A stretch of 64,000 nucleotides of DNA from an uncultured Sulfitobacter sp. (lineage in GTDB: Bacteria > Pseudomonadota > Alphaproteobacteria > Rhodobacterales > Rhodobacteraceae). Shown here piece after piece: positions 1 to 9,822 of the stretch (position 1 is the stretch's first letter; every line of letters begins with the position of its first letter). The DNA lies in assembly GCF_947502895.1 (NCBI RefSeq), contig NZ_CANNBM010000002.1, positions 930,001-994,000 of the forward strand, given 5' to 3'. Under the pieces are notes generated by a model. The model saw only the letters and a list, made by a program, of their open reading frames with translations, made no database searches and had not been told where the DNA came from. A program made the translations under genes and the position numbers.

Positions 1-198
1 CTCGGACAGTTGCACGCCAAACAGATCGCTCGACAGGCCAGAGAAAAACTGCACTGGCGTCTCCAGACGGCCCAACGCAATGGCGGTATTGAAAATCGCC
101 CCACCCGACAGCGGCATAAAGGCGGCGCGCGCCTCTGCTTCCCCTGCCGCTTGGGCAGGGACCATATCAATCAGGGCTTCACCGCAGCATAAAATCAT
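1..198 (-). CDS. PfkB-family sugar kinase (fructokinase-like), N-terminal fragment
   Basis: The gene runs off the left edge; only the first 66 residues are visible, starting at the ATG at 198. They show the typical PfkB start MILCCGEALIDMVP, then a substrate-binding GGAIFNTAIALGRL segment and FFSGLSSDLFG. PfkB kinases phosphorylate sugars in the cytoplasm. The gene is last in a polyol operon, 24 bp after the ATPase gene. Since mannitol dehydrogenase makes fructose, a fructokinase role (like MtlZ of Pseudomonas) is a reasonable inference, but the catalytic end with the GAGD motif is outside the window. Confidence 0.85.
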   Translation of the reverse strand, partial: MILCCGEALIDMVPAQAAGEAEARAAFMPLSGGAIFNTAIALGRLETPVQFFSGLSSDLFGVQLSE

Positions 199-222
199 CT
201 CAGCTGTCCTTTTTGTGCGGCG

Positions 223-1247
<1,025 letters not shown>

Positions 1248-1260
<13 letters not shown>

Positions 1261-2669
1261 TTTGTTTCCATTTCACTGATTTCTTGCCGCAGGGCTTGCG
1301 TAAACTGCGGATAAGTTTGCGGGAGATGCCCCCAAAGCTGGGCAGAGGTTACAAAAGCGTCTGTTGCGATCAGCGCCTTGAGATCATCCCAGCTGGGTTC
1401 AAGATATTCGAAGGGGATTTTACCTGCCTGCACATGGCGGGCAAAAACATACCAGCTTGCGATGCTGCGCAGCGCGTGAACAGGCATAATGCCCTGCGCC
1501 AGACAGCCCTCAACCGTGGGACGGATGAAGATCGGGAATTTTGCCATGCCATCTGCACAGATGCGCGCAACAGTATCGCCGATCGCGCGGTTGCTAAAAC
1601 GGCGGGCGATATCGGCAAGATAGTCTTGCTTGGAAAACGGCAGCGTCAGCGTGAGCGCAGGCAAAACCTCTTGCGTCTCGAAAGCATGAAAATGCGCGTT
1701 CAGGTGCGGGATGCGCATGGCTGCGTCAAATGTTTCGATCCCCTCAAGGGCGGCCAGATAAGTCAGCGCCGTGTGGCCGCCGTTCAGCACCCTGATCTTG
1801 GTTTCTTCATAGGGGTCCACATCGGGCGTGACCGTCACGCCGACGCGGGCCAGATCAGGCATAGGGCCTGCTGCATGATCTTGCAGCACCCACTGAATAA
1901 AGTCTTCGGCCATCACGGGCGATTGCACATCACGTCCCACCAGCGCAGACAGTTCCGGCCCAAGCTCGGCAGGGCTGCGCGGTGTGATGCGGTCAACCAT
2001 CGAACAGGGAAAGGCCACGTTTGCCTCGGCCCACTCGGCAAGCGCCGCGTCGCCACAAGCGCGCAGATAGGCCAGCAGATTGCGATGCAGCATCTTGCCA
2101 TTCTGGCGGATGTTATCACAGCACGCGATGGTCAGCGGCGCGCCTGTGTGGTCCATGCGCTGCTGCAATCCTGCGCGCAGATATGCATAGACAGTCTGGC
2201 CGGTACCGCCTGCAATCTCGGCGGCGACAGTGAGGTCCGACAGGTTCAGATCGCCAACAGGGTCGGTGTAATAGCCGCTTTCTGTGACTGTGATCGTCAC
2301 CAGATGCACCGAGGCGCGGGCCAGCAATGCTTCGGTGCCTGCACGGTCCGCACTCCAATCGACAAACGCCACATGGCTGCGCACGCGGCACAGGGCAACC
2401 TGCCCGTCTGCGGAGTAGGATTTAAGGTAGTAGCCGTCGTGGCGCGCAACATCTTCGCCCGCTGTGCGGAAATGCCCGCCCTCGCTGGCGCGCAGATTTA
2501 CGGCTGCGATACCCCAACGCAGATCACCTGTCGCCTCCATATAGTCGTCGAGATATACAGCTTGGTGCGCGCGATGGAACGCACCAAAGCCCAGATGCAC
2601 AATGCCTGTTTCACAGTCGGCGCGGTCATATTTAGTGGCATAGATCGGGGCGTGGGTGGCACTGTTCAT
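1248..2669 (-). CDS. mtlK: Mannitol 2-dehydrogenase
   Basis: This 473-residue protein is a long-chain polyol dehydrogenase that oxidises D-mannitol to D-fructose with NAD+ in the cytoplasm. The N terminus has the hallmark Rossmann segment IVHLGFGAFHRAHQAVYLDD. The C-terminal domain carries the KIRVLNGGHTAL segment with the catalytic-lysine region of the family (KxxxxNxxH pattern). Length is close to the usual 480-490 residues. It overlaps the upstream AraC-type gene by 4 bp and the downstream ATPase gene by 13 bp, so the three are probably cotranslated. Sorbitol or arabitol could also be substrates. Confidence 0.93.
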
Positions 2670-3559
2670 TTGCTGTCCTCCGCCTGTGGCATCAGGTCTT
2701 TGCGCGCAGTGGCGCGATATTCCGACGGGGTCATACCCTTCACTTTCAAAAAGTGACGGTTGAAATTGGCAAGGTTCTTGAAGCCTGAGTTCTGCGCGAT
2801 GGTGATGATCTGATCGTCCGAGGCATAGAGCATGGCACAGGCCTGCCCGATGCGGATGCGGTTCAGAAACTCGACAAAGCTGTGGCCCGTGACAGTCTGG
2901 AAATTCCGGCTAAAGGTCACTTCGGTCATGCCAGCCATGCTGGCGGCCTCGGCCACGGAAAAACTGTCGTGATAATTTTTGGTCGCGTAATCGATGACCT
3001 GCGCGATGCGCGCTTGTTTGCTGCCGCCTTCAGGCTGGACCATGCGCGCCACCGACAGTGTCTTTTTCTCGGCATGTTCGTTCAGACGCACGAGGAAACG
3101 GATAAAGGCGAGAATACGTTCGGCGCCCTTGTTGTCGCGGATCGCTTCCATGTGTCCGCGTGCAAAAGTGCCGTTAAACCCTTCGAATTGAATGCCCGAC
3201 TGCGCCAGTTGCAACATATGCAGCACCTGACTGAATTCGGGAAACCCCTCGGCCAGTTTGACCACGCTTTCATGGTTGAACTGAACCAGCATATCCCGCG
3301 TGACCACAGGCTCGGTCCAGACCTGATCGGTGATCCAGTTGTGCGGCAGGTTCGGCCCTGTCATGAACAGATCGCCTGCTTTGAAATCGCCGATATAGTC
3401 ACCGACAAACGCTTTGCCGCGTGTCGCAGTGATCAGGTGCAGTTCGTATTCCTCATGGGCGTGCCAGCGGCACAGGTCTGTAGGCCAACCGTGCTGAAGG
3501 TAGCGGATAGACCGCGTGGAGCGGTCGACCATTTCGATTTCGGGGGTCATGATGGACAT
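2666..3559 (-). CDS. AraC-family regulator of polyol operon
   Basis: This 297-residue protein has an N-terminal cupin-like sensor (RWHAHEEYELHLI near residue 32, with clustered histidines) and a C-terminal double helix-turn-helix (FSVAEAASMAGMTEVTFSRNF, then IITIAQNSGFKNLANFNRHF with KGMTPSEYR). The layout matches MtlR-type activators of mannitol operons in Pseudomonas, and it sits between the permease genes and mannitol dehydrogenase. It is therefore likely to sense a polyol and activate the same operon. The operon upstream region has an inverted repeat at 6975-7000, but AraC proteins usually bind direct repeats, so no operator is assigned to it. Confidence 0.88.
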   Translation of the reverse strand: MSIMTPEIEMVDRSTRSIRYLQHGWPTDLCRWHAHEEYELHLITATRGKAFVGDYIGDFKAGDLFMTGPNLPHNWITDQVWTEPVVTRDMLVQFNHESVVKLAEGFPEFSQVLHMLQLAQSGIQFEGFNGTFARGHMEAIRDNKGAERILAFIRFLVRLNEHAEKKTLSVARMVQPEGGSKQARIAQVIDYATKNYHDSFSVAEAASMAGMTEVTFSRNFQTVTGHSFVEFLNRIRIGQACAMLYASDDQIITIAQNSGFKNLANFNRHFLKVKGMTPSEYRATARKDLMPQAEDSK

Positions 3560-3654
3560 AAATCTACCTCAACACTGTGCAGCCAGCGGCGCGGGCGTGG
3601 CGATTGCCGCCCCCCGCACAACCGCGCGCATCAGGGGCAAGGATACACCCGTTA

Positions 3655-4491
3655 TCATTTCACCGCACCAAATGTCAGACCCTGCACCAGCTGCTTCTGG
3701 CAGAACCAGCCCAGCACGATGATCGGGCCAACAGCGGCAGTCGACACAGCGGACAGGCGGCCAAAGAACAGACCCTCTGGTGCGCGGTTGCCTTCAATCA
3801 GTTTGGACAGGGTAGCCGCCTCTGTCGTGGTCAGGCGTACGGTCCAATAGGCCTCGTTCCAGCAAAAGATGAAACACAGCAGCGCAGTCGAAGCCATCCC
3901 CCCCCACGCCAGCGGGATCAGGATGTCCTTGATCTCGCCCCAAGTGCTGACACCGTCCATCTGCGCCGCCTCGATGATCTCTTTGGGGATTTCCTTGAAA
4001 TAGGTGAACAGCATCCACACGACGATGGGCAGATTGATCAGACACAACACAAGGATAATCAGGAAATGCGTATCATAAATTCCAAGGAAGTTCTTGGTCA
4101 GAAAGGTCATCGGGTACAGAACCGCCGCTGCTGGCAGCATCTTGGTCGAGAGCATCCACAGCAGCACGTCCTTGGTGTGGCGGCTGGGGTTGAATGCCAT
4201 CGCATAGGCCGCAGGTACCCCCACCACCAACGCAAACAGCGTGGCGAACGTCGATGTGATGACCGAGTTGATGGCAAAGCGCCAATAGTCATAATTCTGC
4301 GTCATGTTGGTGTAATTTTCCAACGTCGGCGTAAAGCGGAACAAGAATTCCGGCTTGACCGCATCAGCGTCGGTTTTGAAGCTGGTGAACACCATCCAGA
4401 AGATCGGAAAGAAGAAAACCAGCGCCACGATCCATGCCACGACAGGCCAGATGATGTGTCCGAATTTGGATTGTTCTGTTACGGCAGCCAT
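3655..4491 (-). CDS. smoG: Polyol ABC transporter permease (SmoG type)
   Basis: A 278-residue inner-membrane permease. The ATG at 4491 is chosen because AGGAGAG lies just upstream; the open frame continues further upstream but that part overlaps the partner permease gene. Six membrane segments can be read, starting IIWPVVAWIVALVFFFPIFWMVFTS. The cytoplasmic EAA loop is EAAQMDGVSTWGEIKDILIPL, which docks onto the ATPase. Together with SmoF it forms the channel of a carbohydrate-uptake-1 family importer. It starts 11 bp after the SmoF stop. Confidence 0.92.
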   Translation of the reverse strand: MAAVTEQSKFGHIIWPVVAWIVALVFFFPIFWMVFTSFKTDADAVKPEFLFRFTPTLENYTNMTQNYDYWRFAINSVITSTFATLFALVVGVPAAYAMAFNPSRHTKDVLLWMLSTKMLPAAAVLYPMTFLTKNFLGIYDTHFLIILVLCLINLPIVVWMLFTYFKEIPKEIIEAAQMDGVSTWGEIKDILIPLAWGGMASTALLCFIFCWNEAYWTVRLTTTEAATLSKLIEGNRAPEGLFFGRLSAVSTAAVGPIIVLGWFCQKQLVQGLTFGAVK

Positions 4492-4502
4492 TGCTACTCT
4501 CC

Positions 4503-5444
4503 TCAGTCCATTAGACTTTTGCCGACCATACGCAGCAAGAAGATTGCAACGATATTGGCCAGAATGACGGCGAAGATGCCCGTGGCGCTTGCGGCACCGA
4601 TGTTGTTGGAGGTGAACTCCCCGATCAGATAGGGCAGGTTCTTGTTCCCGTTGCCACGGCTGACGATCTCGATCTCGGCATAGAGCGACAGGTGAAAGAT
4701 CGACTGGATCATCACAACGATGGCGATCGGGCGCGCCAGATGTGGCACTGTCAGGTTGCGGAAGCGTGACCATGCGTTGGCCCCGTCCAGAATGGCCGCC
4801 TCTTTCTGCTGCTCGTCCTCGGATTGCAGCGAGGTCATAAAGATCAGCACCGCAAAGGGCGTCCACTGCCATGTCACCATCATTATGACCGCATAGGCCG
4901 ATGTCTGGGTCGCGCGGAACGAGACCGGCTCAAGCGGCGGCCAGAGCGAGAAGAAAGACCCCAGCACAGGGAAATCACGCAGACCGTCCACAACACTGTT
5001 AATGCCCGAGATGGCCAGACCGTTCAGCCCTAACACGGGATCAAGGATCATGTTGATCCACAAAACCGCGTTGACCGCAGGCATCACAAAGAAGGGCGAG
5101 ATCAGCAAGACCCGTACAATCCCGCGCCCCGGAAAGCTGCGATTGACCAGTACGGCAATCCCCAACCCCAGAATGACGGTCAGCACCAGAATACTGCTGA
5201 CGATGAACACACTGTTTTGGACAGCCAGCCAGAAATCCTTGGCGTTGAACAACACATATTCATAGTTGCCAAAACCGCGCCAGTTGCTGAGCGATGGTGT
5301 CGTCCATTCAGGCCGCCGCGCACTGTTGAGAACGTAGCGGATAAAGGAGAAATACAGTGTCATCCCCAGCGGGACCAGCATCCACACCAGCAAAAGCAAT
5401 ACAGCGGGCGATTGAAGCAGACGGGGGAGCGTACGATTTGACAT
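4503..5444 (-). CDS. smoF: Polyol ABC transporter permease (SmoF type)
   Basis: A 313-residue inner-membrane permease starting MSNRTLPRLLQSPAVLLLLV at 5444. It has about six hydrophobic segments and the EAA loop AAILDGANAWSRFRNLTVPHL characteristic of MalF/SmoF-type subunits. The open frame extends upstream of 5444 but those residues have no family character. The gene follows smoE after a 172-bp gap containing a strong hairpin, and precedes smoG in the same operon. Confidence 0.9.
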   Translation of the reverse strand: MSNRTLPRLLQSPAVLLLLVWMLVPLGMTLYFSFIRYVLNSARRPEWTTPSLSNWRGFGNYEYVLFNAKDFWLAVQNSVFIVSSILVLTVILGLGIAVLVNRSFPGRGIVRVLLISPFFVMPAVNAVLWINMILDPVLGLNGLAISGINSVVDGLRDFPVLGSFFSLWPPLEPVSFRATQTSAYAVIMMVTWQWTPFAVLIFMTSLQSEDEQQKEAAILDGANAWSRFRNLTVPHLARPIAIVVMIQSIFHLSLYAEIEIVSRGNGNKNLPYLIGEFTSNNIGAASATGIFAVILANIVAIFLLRMVGKSLMD

Positions 5445-5569
5445 GACGGATCTCGTGTCCTTGCTAAACACCAAGGCCAAAGCGGCCCCGTGGCGGAGGT
5501 GACAGTTGTTCAGGGCAGCGGCACACGCGGTGCTGCTGGCCGGAAAAACGGAAATGCGGGTTTGGAGTG

Positions 5570-5599
5570 AGAGGTCCGGCGGCATGCCACCGGACCTCT
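5570..5599 (-). other. Intercistronic hairpin between smoE and smoF
   Basis: AGAGGTCCGG and its exact complement CCGGACCTCT form a 10-bp stem that extends inward by two more pairs after one mismatch, leaving the loop CATG. It starts 18 bp after the smoE stop codon and is not followed by a T-run. Such hairpins commonly protect binding-protein mRNA from 3' exonucleases and reduce read-through, so that the binding protein outnumbers the permeases. That function is inferred. Confidence 0.6.
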
Positions 5600-5616
5600 G
5601 CATTTGTCAAAGCGAG

Positions 5617-6912
5617 TTAGTAGTAGCCCGCTTCGGACATGATTGCGTCGGCTGCCTGCTGAGCAGCGGCCAGCGCATCGTCTACAGATTTTGCACCGGA
5701 CAGGGCCGCAGCCATTTCCTGTGCTACAGCGGAACCGACTTCGGGGAACTCGGGGATCGCTGCAAACTGAACACCTACGTATGGCTTGATGTCAGTTGCT
5801 TCTGGTGCTGCGGATTCGATCGCGGCCAGCTCGGCTGCGGCGAAAGGTGCAGCTGCCTGAAAGTCAGCAGAAGCATAGGTGGATGCGCGTGTACCGGTTG
5901 GAACCGAACCCCAGCCGAAGTCTGGGTGATCTGCAACAGCCTGGATGTACGCTTTGGATGTTGCCCACTCGATGAAGGCTTTGGCTTCGTCAGAGTTGTC
6001 CGTACCTGTTGGTACAGCCATTGCCCATGCCCACAGCCAGTTCGCGCCAACAGGGTTACCTGCGTTTGGCGACTGTGCGTATGCAACACCGTCTACTGTC
6101 AGGAAGGACGCCGCGATTGTGGCATCGATCCACATGCCGCATTTGCCTTCGTTGTACAGCGCGAGGATTTCGTTGAACGAGTTACCCTCGGAGCCGGGAG
6201 GGCCGTAGTTGCCCAGCAGATCCACGTAGAAGTTCATGGCCGCTTTCCACTCATCAGAGTTGATGGTCGGACGGTAGTCTTTGTCGAACCATGCACCACC
6301 AAAGGAGTTTACCACTGTTGTGATGAACGCCATGTTGTCGCCCCAGCCTGGCTTGCCGCGCAGGCAGGCACCGTAAACGCCGGCATCAGGGTTGTGGATG
6401 GCTGCGGCTGCGGCCTTCACGTTGTCCCAGCTGTCGTTGTCGGCGATTGATACGCCAGCAGCGTCGGTCAGGTCCTTGCGGTACATAACCATGGAGCTTT
6501 CGCCATAGAATGGTGCCGCGTAGAGCGTACCTTCGTGTGACAGACCGTTGCGCATGGCAGGCAGCATGTCGTCTACGTCATACTCGGCGCCGAATTCCAG
6601 CGGCTCGATCCAGCCAGCAGCGCCCCAGATGGGTGCTTCCTGCATGCCGATGTTGATAATGTCGTACTGGCCGCCACCTGTGGCCGTGTCGGATGTGACC
6701 TGCTCGCGCAGAACGCCTTCTTCCAGCGACACCCAGTTCAGCTTTACACCGGTTTCTTCGGTGTAGGCCTCGGCGACTTTTTGCATGTTGATCATGTGAC
6801 CGTTGTTCACGATCGCGATTGTCAGTTCTTTGGAATGGCCATCGGCCAGGGCAAAGGACGCACCGGCAATGCCAAGTGTCAGACCAAGTGCCGTATTGCG
6901 AAGAGATTTCAT
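5617..6912 (-). CDS. smoE: Periplasmic polyol-binding protein (SmoE type)
   Basis: A 431-residue solute-binding protein starting at the ATG at 6912, seven bases after GGAGG. The signal peptide is MKSLRNTALGLTLGIAGASFALA, cleaved before DGHSKE. The mature protein is an extracellular-solute-binding family 1 lobe protein (ELTIAIVNNGHMINMQKVAEAY; VMYRKDLTDAAGVS). It captures the sugar alcohol and delivers it to SmoFG. It is the first gene of the operon and is followed by a hairpin, both typical for the most highly expressed subunit. Confidence 0.92.
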   Translation of the reverse strand: MKSLRNTALGLTLGIAGASFALADGHSKELTIAIVNNGHMINMQKVAEAYTEETGVKLNWVSLEEGVLREQVTSDTATGGGQYDIINIGMQEAPIWGAAGWIEPLEFGAEYDVDDMLPAMRNGLSHEGTLYAAPFYGESSMVMYRKDLTDAAGVSIADNDSWDNVKAAAAAIHNPDAGVYGACLRGKPGWGDNMAFITTVVNSFGGAWFDKDYRPTINSDEWKAAMNFYVDLLGNYGPPGSEGNSFNEILALYNEGKCGMWIDATIAASFLTVDGVAYAQSPNAGNPVGANWLWAWAMAVPTGTDNSDEAKAFIEWATSKAYIQAVADHPDFGWGSVPTGTRASTYASADFQAAAPFAAAELAAIESAAPEATDIKPYVGVQFAAIPEFPEVGSAVAQEMAAALSGAKSVDDALAAAQQAADAIMSEAGYY

Positions 6913-6974
6913 GTGGTTCCTCCCAGAAATTACAGATTCGATTCTTTTCTCTGCCTCGCCAACGTGCAGGATTA

Positions 6975-7000
6975 ACAAAACGTCATCCAATACGTTTTGT
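6975..7000. promoter_or_regulatory. 9-8-9 inverted repeat upstream of smoE
   Basis: ACAAAACGT at 6975-6983 and its exact complement ACGTTTTGT at 6992-7000 are separated by 8 bp, 63 bp upstream of the smoE start. Position and symmetry suit an operator for a dimeric regulator. Neither the AraC- nor LacI-type regulator in this window can be assigned to it from the sequence alone. Confidence 0.45.
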
Positions 7001-7160
7001 GCAAAAGGGCATACAAAAACCGCAATTCTGATTAATTTTTGTCAAGATACCTGTCGTTAAGGCACAATAATGCGTTGTTCGAAAATGCTGCAGCGCAGCC
7101 AAATCAGGCCTCAGGTTGAGGTATAATAGCGCTACCCCGCGCGCCAATCCTGTGCGACTT

Positions 7161-8186
7161 TTATCTACCCACAGGCGCGACAGAAGCGCGCTCTACCACC
7201 TCAGCGATCAGTCTTTGGGACATGCCGCTGCGCTTTTCCTCAATCATCGCAACCAGTTCGGCAGCGGCCAGCGCACCCATGGTGCGGTGGGGGACATGTA
7301 CCGTGGTCAAGGCAGGCTCGACCACCAATGCAAGCTCTATGTCATCAAACCCGGTGATCGAGATGTCTTGTGGCACCCGCAGGCCCATTTGCCGCGCACC
7401 GCGCACGGCACCCACAGCCAGAACGTCATTGCCACACATTACAATGCTGGGCCGTGGGGTGCGCGCCATCAAAGACACAAAAGCCTCGGTCCCCTCGTCA
7501 AATCCGTAAGGCACTTCAACAGGGTCAAGCGTCGCAGGATCCAGCCCGTGTGCGGCCATCGCATCGCACAGGCCCGCGATCCGCATCCGCGCACGATCGT
7601 TTTGTGCGCTAGTGCCGGAAATCATCGCAATATCGCGATGACCCAGCGCGAGGACCCGCTCCGCCAGCGCACGCATCGCGGCGCGGTTGTCAAACCCGAT
7701 GGAGGGCGCGCGCGCGTTTTCGTCATAGGACCAGGCCACCAGAACCGGCACACGCTGCTGCTCCAGATAGTCATAGATGGCCGGATCACGGTCATGACCG
7801 ATCACCAACAAACCATCCGCCCCCCGCGCGACCAGATTGCGAATTTGCTCCTCTTCCGCGTCAAGACTGTAGGCAGAGCTTGAAACAAGCAGTGTATAGC
7901 CGCGCGCATCCAGCGCCTCTTGGAACGCCTGTAGCCCCCGCGCAAAAATCGCATTCTCCATCGTCGGAATGATCGCACCAATCGTAAAGGTCCGCTTTGC
8001 CGCCATAGAGCGCGCGGCAAAGTTGGGCGTATACCCCAATTGCGCAATCGCCGCCGCGACCTTGTCCCGCGTGCGCACCGCTACCTTTTCGGGCTCATTG
8101 ATGCAGCGCGACACAGTCGCCGTAGACACCGCCGCAAGGAGGGCCACGTCATCCAGAGTGGGGGCAGCGGGTGCAGATTTCATCAT
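7161..8186 (-). CDS. LacI-family repressor, divergent from the sulfonate operon
   Basis: A 341-residue DNA-binding repressor. The N terminus has the LacI helix-turn-helix TLDDVALLAAVSTATVSRCINEPEKV and a hinge (YTPNFAARSMAAKRTFTIG). The rest is a periplasmic-binding-protein-like sensor with GYTLLVSSSAYSLDAEEEQIR and TGFDDIELA. Two adjacent ATGs exist; the one at 8183 has better spacing from GGAG. It is transcribed away from hpsN, and a LacI-type palindrome lies between the two genes, so it most likely represses that operon and itself. Control of the smo operon downstream of it remains possible. Confidence 0.92.
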   Translation of the reverse strand: MMKSAPAAPTLDDVALLAAVSTATVSRCINEPEKVAVRTRDKVAAAIAQLGYTPNFAARSMAAKRTFTIGAIIPTMENAIFARGLQAFQEALDARGYTLLVSSSAYSLDAEEEQIRNLVARGADGLLVIGHDRDPAIYDYLEQQRVPVLVAWSYDENARAPSIGFDNRAAMRALAERVLALGHRDIAMISGTSAQNDRARMRIAGLCDAMAAHGLDPATLDPVEVPYGFDEGTEAFVSLMARTPRPSIVMCGNDVLAVGAVRGARQMGLRVPQDISITGFDDIELALVVEPALTTVHVPHRTMGALAAAELVAMIEEKRSGMSQRLIAEVVERASVAPVGR

Positions 8187-8257
8187 ATCTCCAAAAGGTT
8201 CAGCAGTGTCGTCAGCTTATCCCAACACCAAAGATCAGGCCACAGACTTATGATCCA

Positions 8258-8287
8258 GCAGCAAAATGTAAGGGCTTGCATTGCTGC
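8258..8287. promoter_or_regulatory. Candidate LacI-family operator
   Basis: TGTAAGGGCTTGCA at 8267-8280 is close to the LacI-family pattern TGnAAnCGnTTnCA, with GG in place of the central CG. It is nested in a larger exact inverted repeat, GCAGCAA at 8258 and TTGCTGC at 8281. It lies in the intergenic region between the divergent LacI gene and hpsN, 225 bp before the hpsN start and about 80 bp before the repressor gene. Confidence 0.6.
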
Positions 8288-8512
8288 TTTACAGAGCTAT
8301 GGTGCGAATAACACCACCCATTCCATGAAAGACAGCGCCCATGCAATTTGCCGCTCTGCCCTGCGCAACCGCCAGACTGGCCGGCTCGGTGCATGACAGC
8401 GGTACTGCTGTGGCGACCCTGTTTACACATACCGCCTATTCGCCCCTTACCGCCCCTTTGCCTGCACGCGCCGCGCATACGCTGGCAAACATCCAACGCT
8501 AGGAAGCATTAC

Positions 8513-9820
8513 ATGACACGTGAATACCTGAAAAAAGCGACGTTGACCGCGAAATCAGACGCCTCCAAGACCCACGATATCGTGCAAAACATCCTCACCG
8601 ATATCGAAGAAGGCGGCGATGCCAAAGCCATGGAATACGCCGCCAAGTTCGACCAATACGAAGGCAACGTGATCCTGACCGCGGAAGAGATCGAGGCAGC
8701 CTGCGCGCTGGTCCCGGAAAAGCTCAAGGCCGACATCCGCTTTGCCCATGACAACGTGCGCCGCTTTGCCGAAATCCAGAAATCCACCCTCACAAACGTC
8801 GAGATGGAGATCGAGCCCGGTTTCGTCGCAGGTCAAAAGGCGATCCCCGTGGATGCGGCGGGCTGCTATGTACCCGGCGGGCGCTATAGCCACATCGCCT
8901 CTGCCATTATGACAGTGACCACAGCCAAAGTTGCGGGGTGCCGCCATATCGCAGCCTGTTCGCCCCCGCGCCCTGATGTGGGTGTGGCCCCCGCGATTGT
9001 GTATGCCGCCCATATCTGCGGTGCGGACAAAATCCTTGCCATGGGAGGTGTGCAGGGGGTGGCAGCCATGACATTTGGCCTGTTCGGTCTGCCCAAGGCC
9101 AACATACTGGTCGGCCCCGGCAACCAGTTCGTGGCCGAGGCCAAGCGCATCTTGTTTGGCCGCGTTGGCATCGACATGATCGCAGGCCCGACAGACAGCC
9201 TTGTGCTGGCCGATAAAACGGCTGATGCCCATATCGTAGCCACTGATTTGGTCAGTCAGGCCGAGCACGGCTATAACTCGCCCGTCTGGCTGGTCACCGA
9301 TGACCGTGCAATGGCCGAAAAAGTGATGGAACTGGTGCCGGGTCTGATTGATGATCTGCCCGAACTGAACCGCGAAAACGCCTTTGCCGCATGGCGCGAC
9401 TATGCCGAAGTCATCCTGTGCGCCGACCGCGAAGAAATGGCCGCGTGTTCGGATGATTACGCGCCCGAACACCTGACCGTGCAGGCCGATGATCTGGATT
9501 GGTGGCTGGACCGGCTGACCTGCTATGGCTCGCTGTTCTTGGGTGAGGAAACCACCGTGTCTTACGGCGACAAAGCATCTGGCACCAACCACGTGCTGCC
9601 CACATCGGGCGCTGCGGGATACACGGGCGGCCTGTCGGTGCATAAATATATGAAGATCGTCACATGGCAGCGCACCACGCGCGATGCCTCCAAACGTGTG
9701 GCCGAGGCTACCGCGCGCATTTCGCGGCTGGAGGGGATGGAGGGCCACGCCCGCGCCGCTGATGTGCGTCTGGCCAAATACTTTCCCGGTGAGAACTTTG
9801 ATCTGACTGCAGAAGGCTAG
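8513..9820 (+). CDS. hpsN: HisD-family sulfopropanediol (DHPS) dehydrogenase, HpsN-like
   Basis: A 435-residue member of the histidinol dehydrogenase family; start at 8513 after AGGAAG. Conserved blocks include GCYVPGGRYSHIASA, ACSPPRPD, GPGNQFVAEAK and the zinc-ligand segment SQAEHGYNSP, plus GGLSVHKYMK near the C terminus. The neighbours are not histidine biosynthesis genes but HpsO-, HpsP- and sulfopyruvate-decarboxylase-like genes. HpsN oxidises (R)-2,3-dihydroxypropane-1-sulfonate twice with NAD+ to (R)-3-sulfolactate. That function is taken from context and family; true HisD activity is not excluded by sequence alone. Confidence 0.8.
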   Translation: MTREYLKKATLTAKSDASKTHDIVQNILTDIEEGGDAKAMEYAAKFDQYEGNVILTAEEIEAACALVPEKLKADIRFAHDNVRRFAEIQKSTLTNVEMEIEPGFVAGQKAIPVDAAGCYVPGGRYSHIASAIMTVTTAKVAGCRHIAACSPPRPDVGVAPAIVYAAHICGADKILAMGGVQGVAAMTFGLFGLPKANILVGPGNQFVAEAKRILFGRVGIDMIAGPTDSLVLADKTADAHIVATDLVSQAEHGYNSPVWLVTDDRAMAEKVMELVPGLIDDLPELNRENAFAAWRDYAEVILCADREEMAACSDDYAPEHLTVQADDLDWWLDRLTCYGSLFLGEETTVSYGDKASGTNHVLPTSGAAGYTGGLSVHKYMKIVTWQRTTRDASKRVAEATARISRLEGMEGHARAADVRLAKYFPGENFDLTAEG

Positions 9821-9822
9821 GC

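Noticed and set aside
1284..2756. Long plus-strand open frame opposite mannitol dehydrogenase
   Set aside because: It is an antisense shadow of GC-rich coding DNA, with no recognisable domain. The same applies to long antisense frames at 259-1314, 8555-9883, 45572-46867 and 57183-58394.
3655..4872. A 405-residue frame for the SmoG permease starting at 4872
   Set aside because: The N-terminal 127 residues overlap the SmoF gene in another frame and have no membrane-protein character. The ATG at 4491 has a good ribosome site.
8513..9820. Histidinol dehydrogenase for histidine synthesis
   Set aside because: The fold is HisD, but the operon is sulfonate-related and the histidine genes present (58926-62199) are elsewhere, so HpsN was preferred.
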